Numbered from the stretch's first letter, positions 25,254 to 35,713 are shown. The stretch is 54,619 nucleotides of DNA from SXRF01 sp039808985 (GCA_039808985.1 JBDHUC010000010.1:1-54619); one strand, 5' to 3'. Numbers and translations are program-made. The notes: generated by a model not told the origin, from the letters alone.

Positions 25254-25826
25254 TTATTTATATACTGTAAGTGCTTTGATAAAAGTTTTTGGAGCGACTG
25301 CAGTATTCTGCACAATAACCGCACCACTGGCAATATACGCGCAATCACCAACTTTCGCGCCGCCCAGAACCACAGCTCTTGGCGCGACATGCACCCCTGC
25401 CCCTACTTGCGCATCATGCTCAACCACCGCGCCGCTGTTTATAACAGCACCATCGCCTATCTGCGCCCCGCTGTTTATTACAGAACCAGGAAGAGCCTGA
25501 ACACCTTTTCCCAGAACTGCTTTTTTACTGACAAAAGCAGCAGGGTGAATCAGAGGCGTAAAATACGCGCCAAGCTTTTCATATTCATTTTGCATTTTCA
25601 CGCGTTTTTCTAAAGAATCGCAATCAAGCCCGACAAAGCCCATAAAAAGTTCAGGACGGCCTGGAAGTATTGATAAAAGCTCGTCTTCGTTTATATGCTT
25701 GATGTTTGTGTCTGCAAGCCATTCCTGTTTCTTAGGGTCAACATACGCATAAAGCATCCTGCCTTGCCCGGCTATGCAATCATATAAAACCCTGGCATGA
25801 CCGCCAGCCCCGATAATTATAAGCAT
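25254..25826 (-). CDS. sugar O/N-acyltransferase, NeuD/LegH-like
   Basis: A 190-residue protein: the N-terminal GAGGHARVLYD segment is the PglD/NeuD nucleotide-binding domain, and the second half is a left-handed beta-helix with hexapeptide repeats (GAQIGDGAVINSGAVVEHDA). It probably acetylates the amino sugar made by LegB/LegC. No LegI (NeuB-like synthase) or CMP-transferase is in the window, so the pathway must be completed elsewhere. It starts the four-gene block and lies 41 nt downstream of uvrC on the same strand. Confidence 0.83.
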   Translation of the reverse strand: MLIIIGAGGHARVLYDCIAGQGRMLYAYVDPKKQEWLADTNIKHINEDELLSILPGRPELFMGFVGLDCDSLEKRVKMQNEYEKLGAYFTPLIHPAAFVSKKAVLGKGVQALPGSVINSGAQIGDGAVINSGAVVEHDAQVGAGVHVAPRAVVLGGAKVGDCAYIASGAVIVQNTAVAPKTFIKALTVYK

Positions 25827-25867
25827 ATTATTTCTTTATTGTTGTTCTAACGCCATATTAATAGCGC

Positions 25868-27724
25868 TTAAATAGTAAGATTTCCATGAAAATGCTCATA
25901 AATTATTTTTGCGGTTGGTTTGCTTATTCCAGCGACATGGCTTATCTCGTCTATGCTGGCCGCTGCCACCGCACGTGCCGAGCCGAAATGGTTAAGAAGT
26001 GCTTTTTTGCGCCCAGGGCCTATACCGGTAATCTGGTCCAGCTCGGAAACCTGCATATTCTTGCTACGCTTATTACGATGCGCTCCAATTGCAAAGCGGT
26101 GCGCCTCGTCGCGCAAACGTTGTAAATAATGCAGAACCATATTATTTTCCGGCAGTTGGAATGGCTCGCGCCCCGGCATAAAAAAATGCTCGCGCCCGGC
26201 ATTCCTGTCCACGCCTTTGGCAATTCCTACATAGGAAATATCACTTATACCAAGCTCTTCAAATACCTGAGTGGCAACACCTAGCTGCCCTGCCCCGCCA
26301 TCAATCAAAACCAGGTCAGGCTTATTAGTATTTTCTTCATTAAGTCGTTTAAAACGCCGAAAAAGAACTTCGCGCATCATTCCATAATCATCCCCACCTA
26401 CTGCGTCAGGATTTTTAATATCAAATTTCCGATACTGATTTTTGATAAACCCATCCGGCCCGGCAACTATCATTGCCCCCACATTATTAGTGCCGCTTAT
26501 ATGGCTGTTGTCATATACCTCTATGCGCCGGGGAATATCGTCCAGCCCAAACAATTCCTGAACTCCTGCAAGAGCTTCCCTTTGCGTGACATTAGCCGAA
26601 AGATTCCGCACCAGGGCATCACGCGCATTGCGATATGATTGTTGCATCAATTCATATTTTTCGCCGCGCTGCGGACATGATATGGTAACAGAATGATTGC
26701 TATTCAGACATAACGCCTCTTCCAGCAATAAATTATCTTCCAGTGGTTCGCTCACCAGTATAAGCTGTGGTGTTGGCTGCGTCTGATAATACTGGGCTAT
26801 AAAATTGGAAATTATTTCAGCGTTGGCATGATCTTTGATATTTGCAGGAAAATAATTCCTGCTGCCGAAATTACTTCCACCACGGAAGCTGAAAAGCTGG
26901 ATGCAGCAATTATCAGCTTCACGTGCAAGAGCAATCAGGTCGGCATCATTAATTGTGTGATTATTCAGCCTGCTTTGCTGCTGGACCTCGGTTATGGAAC
27001 GAATACGATCGCGGATTACAGCAGCAGCCTCATAATCCTGCGCATCGCTTGCTTCCTGCATTTTCACAAGAAGTTCATCGCGTATCTGCTGGCTTTTACC
27101 CAGAAGGAAATCCTGTGCCTGACGATTTAAATCCGCATAATCCTCTTTGCTTATATAATTAACGCAAGGAGCGCTGCATCGTTTTATCTGGTATTGCAGA
27201 CATGGGCGTGTGCGGTTTTTAAAAATATTATCACTGCAGGGGCGAAGAAGGAATGCTTTTTGCAATAGCGCCATTGTTTCATTCACGCTCTGCCCTGAAA
27301 CAAATGGACCGAAATATTTTCCCTTCTGCGACTTTGCCCCGCGATGCTTGGAAAGCCTTGGAAAATCATGATCTCCACTGAGCAATATATATGGGAATGA
27401 TTTGTCGTCCTTAAGCAAAACATTATAATGTGGCGAGTATTTTTTTATAAGGTTTGCTTCCAGGAGCAATGCCTCAGCTTCTGAACGCGTAGTAGTTATT
27501 TCCATTTTCGCAGTACGCGAAATCATTTTCTGCAGGCGTATATTTAATGCAGCGGTGTTTACATAATTCATCACCCGGTTTTTTAAATTTTTTGCCTTGC
27601 CTACATAAAGTGTATTTCCTTCCGCATCAAACATGCGATACACACCTGCCGCCGATGACAATTCATCCGCGTAACTTTTTATAATTTTTCGCCCCTGCGC
27701 GAGTGACATTTGTTGTATTTCCAT
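25868..27724 (-). CDS. uvrC: excinuclease ABC subunit C
   Basis: A 618-residue UvrC. It has the GIY-YIG domain near the N-terminus (AAGVYRMFDAEGNTLYVGKA), a UVR motif in the middle, the C-terminal RNase H-like nuclease (VYDNSHISGTNNVGAMIV), and a helix-hairpin-helix pair at the end (ITGIGPGRKKALLNHFGS). It makes the dual incisions of nucleotide excision repair with UvrA and UvrB. The spacer upstream to rlmE (27725-28069) is AT-rich and contains no gene, only a single DnaA-box-like TGTGGATAA near 27783. Confidence 0.95.
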   Translation of the reverse strand: MEIQQMSLAQGRKIIKSYADELSSAAGVYRMFDAEGNTLYVGKAKNLKNRVMNYVNTAALNIRLQKMISRTAKMEITTTRSEAEALLLEANLIKKYSPHYNVLLKDDKSFPYILLSGDHDFPRLSKHRGAKSQKGKYFGPFVSGQSVNETMALLQKAFLLRPCSDNIFKNRTRPCLQYQIKRCSAPCVNYISKEDYADLNRQAQDFLLGKSQQIRDELLVKMQEASDAQDYEAAAVIRDRIRSITEVQQQSRLNNHTINDADLIALAREADNCCIQLFSFRGGSNFGSRNYFPANIKDHANAEIISNFIAQYYQTQPTPQLILVSEPLEDNLLLEEALCLNSNHSVTISCPQRGEKYELMQQSYRNARDALVRNLSANVTQREALAGVQELFGLDDIPRRIEVYDNSHISGTNNVGAMIVAGPDGFIKNQYRKFDIKNPDAVGGDDYGMMREVLFRRFKRLNEENTNKPDLVLIDGGAGQLGVATQVFEELGISDISYVGIAKGVDRNAGREHFFMPGREPFQLPENNMVLHYLQRLRDEAHRFAIGAHRNKRSKNMQVSELDQITGIGPGRKKALLNHFGSARAVAAASIDEISHVAGISKPTAKIIYEHFHGNLTI

Positions 27725-28069
27725 ATCTTGTATCTAATCTCAACCCACAGTTTTTCAACATATTATAATAGTCCACGATTCCTGTGGATAACTCTGTGCG
27801 CAACCATTATAATCAGGCAACTGATAGAGGCTAATCCTAGCATTTTCTCTTATTGCCTAAAAAATAGGCAGTTTTGCAACACGCTGGAATATATACATAT
27901 TATTTAATTCGTTAGCGTAATATTTTATATATTTATACTTTATTTACACATTTTTGGAATTAACTTTTTTGCTGTGTACAAAAACTCGTGCAAAACCTAC
28001 ATATTTACAATAAATGGGCATTTTTTGCCTAGCAATTTTTGCCTGTTTTTTAAAACTGAAACGCTGTAA

Positions 28070-28768
28070 TTATTTTCCGCCTTTAAAACCAGTTGCTACC
28101 ACATACATCTCGGAAGAATCAGAACGGCTCGCTTTTGGCTTGGCATGTTTTACAGATGTAAAATCTTTGTGCATTTGTTTGAGCAATTCTTTTTCTGCGC
28201 CGCCTTGAAAAACTTTGGCAACAAATATGCCACCAGATTTAAGAACTTCACATGCGAAGGGATATGCGGCTTCAATAAGCGCCATAATACGAAGATGGTC
28301 GGTTGCCTGATGACCAGTTGTGTTGGGCGCCATATCGGAAAGCACCACATCAACCCCTGATTCTATAAGAGCGCGTATCTTATCCGGCGCAGCATCATCC
28401 ATAAAATCAAGCTGCATGATATGCGCTGCCGGGACAGATGGCATCGGCAAAATATCAACACCTATAACCAATGGTTTTTTCTCGGTGGATTTCACCCTTG
28501 CCGCTGCAACCTGTGTCCATCCTCCTGGCGCGGCTCCAAGATCAAGAACTGTTTTTCCCGGCTTCAGGAAATTAAATTTATCATCAAGCTCTATTAATTT
28601 ATAAGCAGCGCGTGAACGGTATCCTTCTTTTTTTGCAAGAGCCACATAAGGATCATTTAACTGCCGCTGCAACCAGCGGGTTGAAGATGGTTTGCGCCCA
28701 CGAGCAGTTTTTACGCGAGTTTTAAGCTCGCGGTTGCCAGAAAATCCACCCGATGACGACTTACTCAC
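28070..28768 (-). CDS. rlmE: 23S rRNA (uridine-2'-O-)-methyltransferase
   Basis: A 232-residue FtsJ/RrmJ family protein. The SAM site is VLDLGAAPGGWTQVAA; catalytic K-D-K-E positions are suggested by SRAAYKL, VLSDMAP and FVAKVFQGG. It methylates U2552 of 23S rRNA late in 50S assembly. The N-terminal 25 residues are basic and Ser/Arg-rich. It begins with GTG that overlaps the ppx/gppA stop (GTGA), so translation is coupled. Confidence 0.92.
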   Translation of the reverse strand: MSKSSSGGFSGNRELKTRVKTARGRKPSSTRWLQRQLNDPYVALAKKEGYRSRAAYKLIELDDKFNFLKPGKTVLDLGAAPGGWTQVAAARVKSTEKKPLVIGVDILPMPSVPAAHIMQLDFMDDAAPDKIRALIESGVDVVLSDMAPNTTGHQATDHLRIMALIEAAYPFACEVLKSGGIFVAKVFQGGAEKELLKQMHKDFTSVKHAKPKASRSDSSEMYVVATGFKGGK

Positions 28769-29805
28769 GCGAACTGGCTTTCAAGCAAGGACAGTATTAT
28801 GCCTTCACGCACCCCACGGTCGGCTATGGTAATATTTTTTGTTGGCCATAGTGTACTTATTGCCTCGAATATGGCGCATCCCGAGAGTATAAAATCAGCA
28901 CGGTCTGCCCCTATGCATGGGTGGTTGAAACGTTCATATTGCTTCATTTCGAGAAGCCTCTTAGTGGTAGCGCGCACATCATTTACAGATAAGGTTATGC
29001 CATCTATTTTTGATCTGTCATAGCGTGGCAGGTCGAGATGTATAGCGGCAAGAGTAGTTACTGTTCCGGAAGTTGAAAGCAACTGCACATTGGTCGAGCA
29101 AATAACATCCGCTATATTATTTGCGGTATCGAAAGGCGTCAGCTTATCGACAAGGGTGCGCACCATGTCGGAAAATGCCATATCGGCCAGATTAGAGCCG
29201 CCGAATTTATCGGAAAGGTTCATCACACCAAAACCAACTGACAACCAATCCGTTATGGTTTTGCCGTTTTCAACATCAACCCACATAAGCTCGGTACTGC
29301 CGCCGCCTATATCAAACACAACCGCACGCTTTGAATCGCCGGTAAGGAGCGATGAGCAACCGGCAAAAGCAAGCTTTGCTTCATCCTCGGTTGATATAAT
29401 ATCAATATCCATACCAATTTCTGAACGAACATTATTGAGAAATTCCCGCCCGTTTTTTGCGCGGCGGCATGCTTCAGTAGCCACAAAGCGCGAGCCAGAA
29501 AGGTTATAACGGCTGATTTTTTTCTGGCAGGCCTTAAGCGCCGCCATAGTACGCTCCATCGCCTCCTGCGACAAAAACCCGGTTGCGCTTACGCCTTCTC
29601 CCAGCCTTACAACGCGGGAAAAACTATCAAAAACACGTACTCCCCCAAGCTTTGGAAGCGATGAATCATCCAGTCCCGACTGCGGCGAAGCAATTAAGAG
29701 CCGACAGTTGTTAGTCCCCAAGTCGAGGGCAGCGAAAACAGGCTCCTGCTCACCCCCAGCCCTGCGCCTGGAAATATCCAGCACATCAGTTGACACTTGC
29801 AGCAT
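28765..29805 (-). CDS. exopolyphosphatase/pppGpp phosphohydrolase family protein
   Basis: A 346-residue Ppx/GppA protein with the actin-like ATPase fold: FAALDLGTNNCRLLIA at the N-terminus and VFDIGGGSTEL in the middle. It is short, consisting of the phosphatase core without the C-terminal HD-like domain of long Ppx. It hydrolyses polyphosphate or pppGpp; which one cannot be decided. It is first in an operon with rlmE, an arrangement common in alphaproteobacteria. Confidence 0.88.
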   Translation of the reverse strand: MLQVSTDVLDISRRRAGGEQEPVFAALDLGTNNCRLLIASPQSGLDDSSLPKLGGVRVFDSFSRVVRLGEGVSATGFLSQEAMERTMAALKACQKKISRYNLSGSRFVATEACRRAKNGREFLNNVRSEIGMDIDIISTEDEAKLAFAGCSSLLTGDSKRAVVFDIGGGSTELMWVDVENGKTITDWLSVGFGVMNLSDKFGGSNLADMAFSDMVRTLVDKLTPFDTANNIADVICSTNVQLLSTSGTVTTLAAIHLDLPRYDRSKIDGITLSVNDVRATTKRLLEMKQYERFNHPCIGADRADFILSGCAIFEAISTLWPTKNITIADRGVREGIILSLLESQFA

Positions 29806-29985
29806 AGCTGTAGCTTTCTATTTATGGCCCATGTAAGGGCATGTATTATTGATAAAATCATGGGGATAGTTTAAAACATAACCTTAAACTATACAAGCTT
29901 ATCCTTTTATAAGGGTTTGGCTGATATTAGCTATAATTGCATAAATCCAGTTGAATATTCCTCGAAATACAATTAGTTAATAAGC

Positions 29986-30723
29986 ATGGATAACAATACA
30001 CATTTCGGTTTCAAAACGGTTGGGGAAGACGAAAAAGAATCGCTGGTGCGCGGTGTTTTTGACAGCGTTGCCGCGCGCTATGACATTATGAATGACCTTA
30101 TGAGCGCCGGGCTGCACCGGGCCTGGAAAAACGAAATGGTGTCATGGCTGAACCCAACCCCATACATGAAAGTTTTAGACGTTGCTGGAGGGACCGGCGA
30201 CATCGCCTTCCGTATAAAAGAAAAATGCGCAGCCCATATAACCATCTGCGACATTAATTACCAGATGCTGCGCGAAGGAAAAAACCGGGCGACCGACCGC
30301 AACATACGTGAAGATATTGATTGGGTTTGTGGCAATGCTGAGAACCTGCCGCTTTTAAATGATAGCGTTGACGCTTACACAATCGCTTTTGGCATACGCA
30401 ACGTAACCCATATTGACAAGGCATTGTCGGAGGCATATCGCGTACTTAAGATCGGTGGACGCTTCCTGTGCCTTGAATTCAGTCATATGCCAAATGCCAT
30501 GCTGCAAAAAATTTATGACGCATATTCTTTTACCGCAATACCACGCATTGGAAAAATTGTCACCGGCGACAAGGAATCATATCAATATCTTGTAGAAAGC
30601 ATCCGCCGCTTTCCAAAGCAGGATGATTTTGCAGAGATGATACGCGCAGCCGGATTTGCCAATGTTCAATACCGCAATTTATCGCAGGGAATTGTTGCAA
30701 TTCATTCCGGACGGAAAGTATGA
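29986..30723 (+). CDS. ubiE: demethylmenaquinone/ubiquinone C-methyltransferase
   Basis: A 245-residue SAM methyltransferase: FDSVAARYDIMNDLMSAGLH is the UbiE signature, VLDVAGGTGDIAFRI is the SAM loop, and FGIRNVTHIDKAL the third motif. It C-methylates the ubiquinone precursor. The spacer to ppx/gppA (180 nt, divergent) carries its promoter. It overlaps ubiB by 4 nt (ATGA). Confidence 0.95.
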   Translation: MDNNTHFGFKTVGEDEKESLVRGVFDSVAARYDIMNDLMSAGLHRAWKNEMVSWLNPTPYMKVLDVAGGTGDIAFRIKEKCAAHITICDINYQMLREGKNRATDRNIREDIDWVCGNAENLPLLNDSVDAYTIAFGIRNVTHIDKALSEAYRVLKIGGRFLCLEFSHMPNAMLQKIYDAYSFTAIPRIGKIVTGDKESYQYLVESIRRFPKQDDFAEMIRAAGFANVQYRNLSQGIVAIHSGRKV

Positions 30724-32276
30724 TAATCCGTAGCCTTCGTAATACGCGACGCTTATTTTCAATCGCAAGGACACTGGCGCAGGAAGATGCGCTGTTTATT
30801 ATTGACGATCTGGAAATTTCACCTGCTCTTTCGGCAATATGCCGGGTTTTTACTACAAAGAAACCAGGAAAGCGCAAAGGCCAGCGACTGGCCAGCGCTA
30901 TTGAACGGCTGGGCCCGACATTCATAAAGCTTGGGCAGGCATTATCAACACGCTCGGACCTGATAGGTAACTCCCTGGCTGACGACCTTGCGGATTTGCG
31001 CGACAACCTGCCCCCCTTCCCTAGCATAGTTGCCCGTCAGATTATAGAGGATGAATTCAAAGCAAAACCGGATTCATTATTTTTAGAATTTAATGATGCG
31101 CCTGTTGCGGCAGCCTCTATTGCGCAGGTGCATCGCGCTGTAACAAAAGATGGAAGAACAGTAGCAGTTAAAATCCTGCGCCCGCAGATCGAGGAAGCTT
31201 TCGCACGCGACCTTGACCTGTTTTTCTGGATAGCGCAGATAATAGAGCGCCGGATACATAGCTGGCGCAGGCTTAAACCTGTACAGGTAGTGCAAACCTT
31301 TAAAGAAGCAGTTTTCTTTGAGCTGGATTTACGATTTGAAGCGGCGGCAGCCAGTGAAATAGCGGATAATCTGAAGCGCCACGAGGCCGGACTTAGCGTG
31401 CCGGATGTAGATTGGAATTTAACTTCGCAGCGCGTACTTACCATGTCATGGGTTGACGGTATCCCTTTCAGCAATATCGAAGCTATAAGAAGTAGTGGTT
31501 TTGACCCTAATATTATTCTTGGGAAGGCCGCCCGTAGCCTGTTTTCACAAGTCTTCAAGGATGGCTTTTTCCATGCCGACCTGCATCCGGGAAATTTATT
31601 TTTGAATAAATCAGGGGACCTGGTTGCTGTTGATTTCGGAATTATGGGACGCCTGGACTGGAAATCGCGTATCTATATAGCGGCGATATTACGCGGATTC
31701 ATGCAGGGTGACTATAAATCTGTGGCAGATATGCATTTTGACGCCGGGTATGTACCGCCTGGCAAATCACGCGAGGCATTCACCCAGGCGTGCATGGCTG
31801 TGGCCCGTCCGATAACCGGGAAACCGCTTAATGAAATTTCTATTGCTGCCCTGCTTGGGCAGATGTTTTCAATTGCCGCCGAATTTGAAATGGAAGTTCA
31901 ACCGCAATTGCTTCTTATGCAAAAAACCATGATGGTAGCCGAAGGCGTGGGCAGGATGTTAAACCCGAACCTGAACATGTGGGAGCTGGCCACCCCGCTT
32001 ATTGAGGACTGGGCTGCGGATAATTTCGGCATAAAAGCCAAGTTAAGGGAAGCTGCTGGAAACACTCAGGAAGCAATACAGAAATTTCCCTATATACTGG
32101 CCAATATTGAAAACACTCTTAAAAATTTAGGTGATGAGAATGGCGTAAAACTCCATCCCGACACTATAAAACTACTTAATAAAGAAAAATTCGAATTCAG
32201 GCAGCAATGGCTCATATTCGCATGGTGCGCCCTGATTTTGGTTTTTATAAGTTCCCTTGCCTTAATAATGCGCTGA
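30720..32276 (+). CDS. ubiB: ubiquinone biosynthesis kinase-like protein UbiB
   Basis: A 518-residue member of the ABC1/ADCK atypical kinase family. It shows the KxGQ motif (PTFIKLGQALSTRSDL), the Ala-rich loop AAASIAQVHRA, VAVKILRPQ, and VDFGIMGRL as the metal motif. A C-terminal membrane helix (residues about 495-516) anchors it. It supports late steps of ubiquinone synthesis. It is coupled to ubiE. Confidence 0.94.
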   Translation: MIIRSLRNTRRLFSIARTLAQEDALFIIDDLEISPALSAICRVFTTKKPGKRKGQRLASAIERLGPTFIKLGQALSTRSDLIGNSLADDLADLRDNLPPFPSIVARQIIEDEFKAKPDSLFLEFNDAPVAAASIAQVHRAVTKDGRTVAVKILRPQIEEAFARDLDLFFWIAQIIERRIHSWRRLKPVQVVQTFKEAVFFELDLRFEAAAASEIADNLKRHEAGLSVPDVDWNLTSQRVLTMSWVDGIPFSNIEAIRSSGFDPNIILGKAARSLFSQVFKDGFFHADLHPGNLFLNKSGDLVAVDFGIMGRLDWKSRIYIAAILRGFMQGDYKSVADMHFDAGYVPPGKSREAFTQACMAVARPITGKPLNEISIAALLGQMFSIAAEFEMEVQPQLLLMQKTMMVAEGVGRMLNPNLNMWELATPLIEDWAADNFGIKAKLREAAGNTQEAIQKFPYILANIENTLKNLGDENGVKLHPDTIKLLNKEKFEFRQQWLIFAWCALILVFISSLALIMR

Positions 32277-32291
32277 ATATAAAATAAGGTT

Positions 32292-32789
32292 ATGAAAAGC
32301 CTTTTCCTGTATATATTATTTTTAGTGTTTTCCGTAGCTGCCATTCCGCATGGCGCATGGGCTGATGATGATGACGAATATGTTGAAAGCTCGGAACCAA
32401 AGCTTAATGAAAAGCAGCAGGAATATTATTTAAATACATTCAACAACACCATGGATAACACTGCTGATGACCAATCAAACCATTGGCAGATGGGGAATGC
32501 CAGCGGGAATATCCGCGTTAGCAGAAAATATATCAGCAAATCAAAATCCATATGCCGTAATTATAGCGAAAACATGCAGATTAACGATCAAATAACCCAG
32601 AATAAAGGCTCTGCCTGTAAGCGGAAAGGCAAAAAAGGCTGGTGTAAACTTAAATATGATGATGCCCATACCTGCGCCTTTGAGCCACCTGATGGAGTCA
32701 TTGAGGAAATAATGGACAGCACTGAAAAGATGTCAGAACAAACCGGCAACATGATGCGTGGCGCGAAGAACTGGTGGAACAACCGCTAA
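32292..32789 (+). CDS. small secreted cysteine-containing protein, unknown function
   Basis: A 165-residue protein with a clear signal peptide (hydrophobic residues 4-18, cleavage likely after AWA at 24). The mature part begins with an acidic stretch (DDDDEY) and has four cysteines (C88, C109, C118, C128) in a basic region, suggesting two disulfides in the periplasm. No family is recognised. It starts 15 nt after ubiB with AAGG upstream and is probably the third gene of that operon. Confidence 0.7.
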   Translation: MKSLFLYILFLVFSVAAIPHGAWADDDDEYVESSEPKLNEKQQEYYLNTFNNTMDNTADDQSNHWQMGNASGNIRVSRKYISKSKSICRNYSENMQINDQITQNKGSACKRKGKKGWCKLKYDDAHTCAFEPPDGVIEEIMDSTEKMSEQTGNMMRGAKNWWNNR

Positions 32790-32812
32790 TACATCAGCTA
32801 CGCCAGGTAAAA

Positions 32813-35548
32813 TCAGGAGTTACCGGAATCAGCCACGTTATCTTCTACGCATTCATCCATAGATTCACCTTCTGGAACAGTCACCACCGACACGACCTTT
32901 TCATTTTCGCCAGTCTTTAAGATAGTAACACCCTGGGTGTTGCGCCCGGCTATGCGGATACCGTCAAGTGGGCAGCGAATAACTGTTGCGCGGTCGGTCA
33001 TGAGCATGATTTGCCCGGTCTGCCCAACCGGCTGGCTGGCCACCACTTTGCCATTGCGCGATGAAGTTATGATATTCACCATGCCAGAACCGCCGCGCCC
33101 GATGGTACGATATTCATAAGCAGAGCTGCGCTTGCCGTAACCATTTTCTGTGACGGTAAGTATATATTCCTCCGCCGCTTCCAGTTCGGCAAAGCGATCA
33201 TCTGATAATTTGATTTCTGCAACCGCTTCTTCATCGTTCTGCGCTACTGCTTCAATCTCAGTATCACCAGCGGCACGGCGCTTTGCCGCCGCCATTTTAA
33301 GGTAAGCATAGCGTTCTTCGATAGTGGTTTTTATACCACCAAGGATACTCATTGACACAACCTCATCGCCAGGCGCGAGCTTCATACCGCGTACGCCATC
33401 AGAGGTGCGGCTTTTGAACACACGCACATCAGAAACCGAGAAACGGATACATTTGCCGGATTTAGAGGCAAGCAGAACATTATCATTTTCATTACATACC
33501 TTCACCCCGATAAGCTTATCATCTTCATCCATACGGATAGCGATCTTCCCGTTGGAGCGAATATCATGGAAATCGGAAAGATCATTGCGCCGCGCATTGC
33601 CCTTGGCGGTCGCAAAAAATATGTTCATATCATCCCATTTTGTTTCATCTTCAGGAAGAGGCATGAATGTTGTTATGGTTTCACCCTCGGCCAATGGGAA
33701 AATATTGACTAAAGCTTTACCACGGGTATTGGCAGCGCCAACCGGCAGGCGGTAAACCTTAAGTTTATATACCTTGCCATGGCTGGAGAAGAACAGGACC
33801 GGGGTATGTGTATTTACCACCAGCAATTCCGTGGTTATATCTTCATCGCGGACATTCATGGCAGATTTTCCCTTACCGCCACGGCGCTGGGCACGATATG
33901 CTGAAAGGGCTGTCCGCTTTATATAGCCGCCGGAAGTTACGGTGACTACCATGTCTTCTTTCTGTATAAGATCTTCTATGTCAGCTTCAAACTCGGAAAA
34001 TTCTATCTGTGTACGGCGTGGCACAGCGAATTGTTCTTTGGCAGCAAGCAATTCGGCACGCAGAATGCCATATAGCTTTTCACGGCTGCCAAGTATGGAG
34101 AGATATTCAGAAATTTCAGCGGCGAGTTCCTTCATCTCCTCGTCAATTTTTTCGCGCTCCATGCCGGTTAAGCGTTGCAGGCGAAGCTCTAAAATAGCAC
34201 GGGCCTGCGCTTCGGTGAATTTTATGCGCCCACCGTTTATTTTGTTGCCTGAGTCATCAACCAGCTTAAGCAGCGAAAGCACATCGCCTGCGTCCCAGTC
34301 GCGGCGCATGAGTTCTTCACGGGCAACATTAGGGTCGGACGAAGCCTTGATAACCGCTATAACCTCGTCGATATTCGCAACAGCTATGGCCAGGCCTATC
34401 AATAAATGCGCGCGGTCACGGGCTTTATTAAGCAGGAAATTAGTGCGACGGGTGATAACTTCCTCACGAAAGGCCACAAAGGAAGTGATTATCTGCTTTA
34501 AATTCATAACAGCCGGGCGGCCATTATCCAGCGCCAGCATGTTCACACCAAAACTGGTCTGCAAAGGCGTGTAGCTGAAAAGCTGGGACAGGACCACATC
34601 CGGCACGAAGTCTTTTTTTACTTCAACAACTACGCGCACCCCGGTTTTATCGGATTCATCGCGCAGGTCAGAAATGCCTTCTATTTTCTTTTCATTTACC
34701 AGTTCGGCGATGCGTTTAATCATATTCGCCTTGTTTACCTGATATGGAACCTCAGTGATTATTATTGCGTAGCGGCCAGATTTTATTTCCTCTATTTCGG
34801 TTTTCCCGCGCATGATAACAGAGCCACGCCCGGTGGAAAGCCCGTTGCGCGCGCCATTGCGCCCAAGGATGATGCCGCCGGTTGGAAAATCAGGCGCCGG
34901 ACAGGCTTCAAGAAGCTCATCCATCGTTACTTCTGGATTATCAAGATAGAGCATGCAGGCATCAACAACTTCGCCAAGGTTATGCGGCGGGATATTGGTA
35001 GCCATGCCTACCGCAATGCCGCCTGCACCATTTACAAGTATGTTCGGGTAGCTTGCAGGCAGCACAACCGGCTCCTGCTCCGAGCCATCGTAATTTTCCT
35101 GGAAATCAACTGTTGCCTTGTCAATATCAGCAAGCAAAGCATGGGCGGCTTTGGAAAGGCGTGACTCGGTATAACGCATTGCGGCGGGCGCATCGCCATC
35201 CATTGACCCGAAATTCCCCTGTCCGTCAACCAGCATAAGCCCCATGGAGAATGGTTGCGCCATGCGCACGAGAGCATCATAAATCGCGCTGTCGCCATGC
35301 GGGTGGAATTTACCCATTACATCGCCTACGATACGGGCTGATTTTTTGTAAGGCTTGTTATATTCGCAGCCCAGCTCCAGCATACCGAAAAGTATGCGTC
35401 GGTGAACCGGCTTCAAACCATCGCGGACATCAGGAATAGCACGAGAAACGATAACGCTCATGGCGTAATCGAGATAGGATTTTTTCATTTCCGCTTCGAT
35501 AGAAACGTTAAAAAGCTCTGGTGTCTGATTAAGATTATTTTCGCTCAC
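32813..35548 (-). CDS. gyrA: DNA gyrase subunit A
   Basis: A 911-residue GyrA. The catalytic tyrosine is Y126 (AAMRYTESRL). The quinolone-resistance region HPHGDSAIYD has serine (S87) and aspartate (D91) at the classical positions, the susceptible state by family knowledge. The C-terminal domain has six blade-like repeats with the GyrA box QRRGGKGK, and an acidic tail. The start is GTG at 35548 with GGAAG 9 nt upstream. It is the type II topoisomerase subunit that introduces negative supercoils with GyrB. Confidence 0.97.
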   Translation of the reverse strand: MSENNLNQTPELFNVSIEAEMKKSYLDYAMSVIVSRAIPDVRDGLKPVHRRILFGMLELGCEYNKPYKKSARIVGDVMGKFHPHGDSAIYDALVRMAQPFSMGLMLVDGQGNFGSMDGDAPAAMRYTESRLSKAAHALLADIDKATVDFQENYDGSEQEPVVLPASYPNILVNGAGGIAVGMATNIPPHNLGEVVDACMLYLDNPEVTMDELLEACPAPDFPTGGIILGRNGARNGLSTGRGSVIMRGKTEIEEIKSGRYAIIITEVPYQVNKANMIKRIAELVNEKKIEGISDLRDESDKTGVRVVVEVKKDFVPDVVLSQLFSYTPLQTSFGVNMLALDNGRPAVMNLKQIITSFVAFREEVITRRTNFLLNKARDRAHLLIGLAIAVANIDEVIAVIKASSDPNVAREELMRRDWDAGDVLSLLKLVDDSGNKINGGRIKFTEAQARAILELRLQRLTGMEREKIDEEMKELAAEISEYLSILGSREKLYGILRAELLAAKEQFAVPRRTQIEFSEFEADIEDLIQKEDMVVTVTSGGYIKRTALSAYRAQRRGGKGKSAMNVRDEDITTELLVVNTHTPVLFFSSHGKVYKLKVYRLPVGAANTRGKALVNIFPLAEGETITTFMPLPEDETKWDDMNIFFATAKGNARRNDLSDFHDIRSNGKIAIRMDEDDKLIGVKVCNENDNVLLASKSGKCIRFSVSDVRVFKSRTSDGVRGMKLAPGDEVVSMSILGGIKTTIEERYAYLKMAAAKRRAAGDTEIEAVAQNDEEAVAEIKLSDDRFAELEAAEEYILTVTENGYGKRSSAYEYRTIGRGGSGMVNIITSSRNGKVVASQPVGQTGQIMLMTDRATVIRCPLDGIRIAGRNTQGVTILKTGENEKVVSVVTVPEGESMDECVEDNVADSGNS

Positions 35549-35713
35549 AACATTACTTCCGCTAAATGATGGTTATGGTACTTGTTTTTTTAGCAGGTTG
35601 GCAGCCAAAATCAAAGGAAATTAAGCAAAAAACCATATTAAATTAACAAGCATTATAATGCGCCAGGAAAGTGCAACACACATCTTCCATCGAAATTACT
35701 AAACCCAGTCGTA

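Noticed and set aside
27725..28069. AT-rich 345-nt spacer with one DnaA-box-like TGTGGATAA, considered as a replication origin
   Set aside because: Only one box was found, and no origin-associated gene (dnaA, dnaN, hemE, parAB) is nearby.
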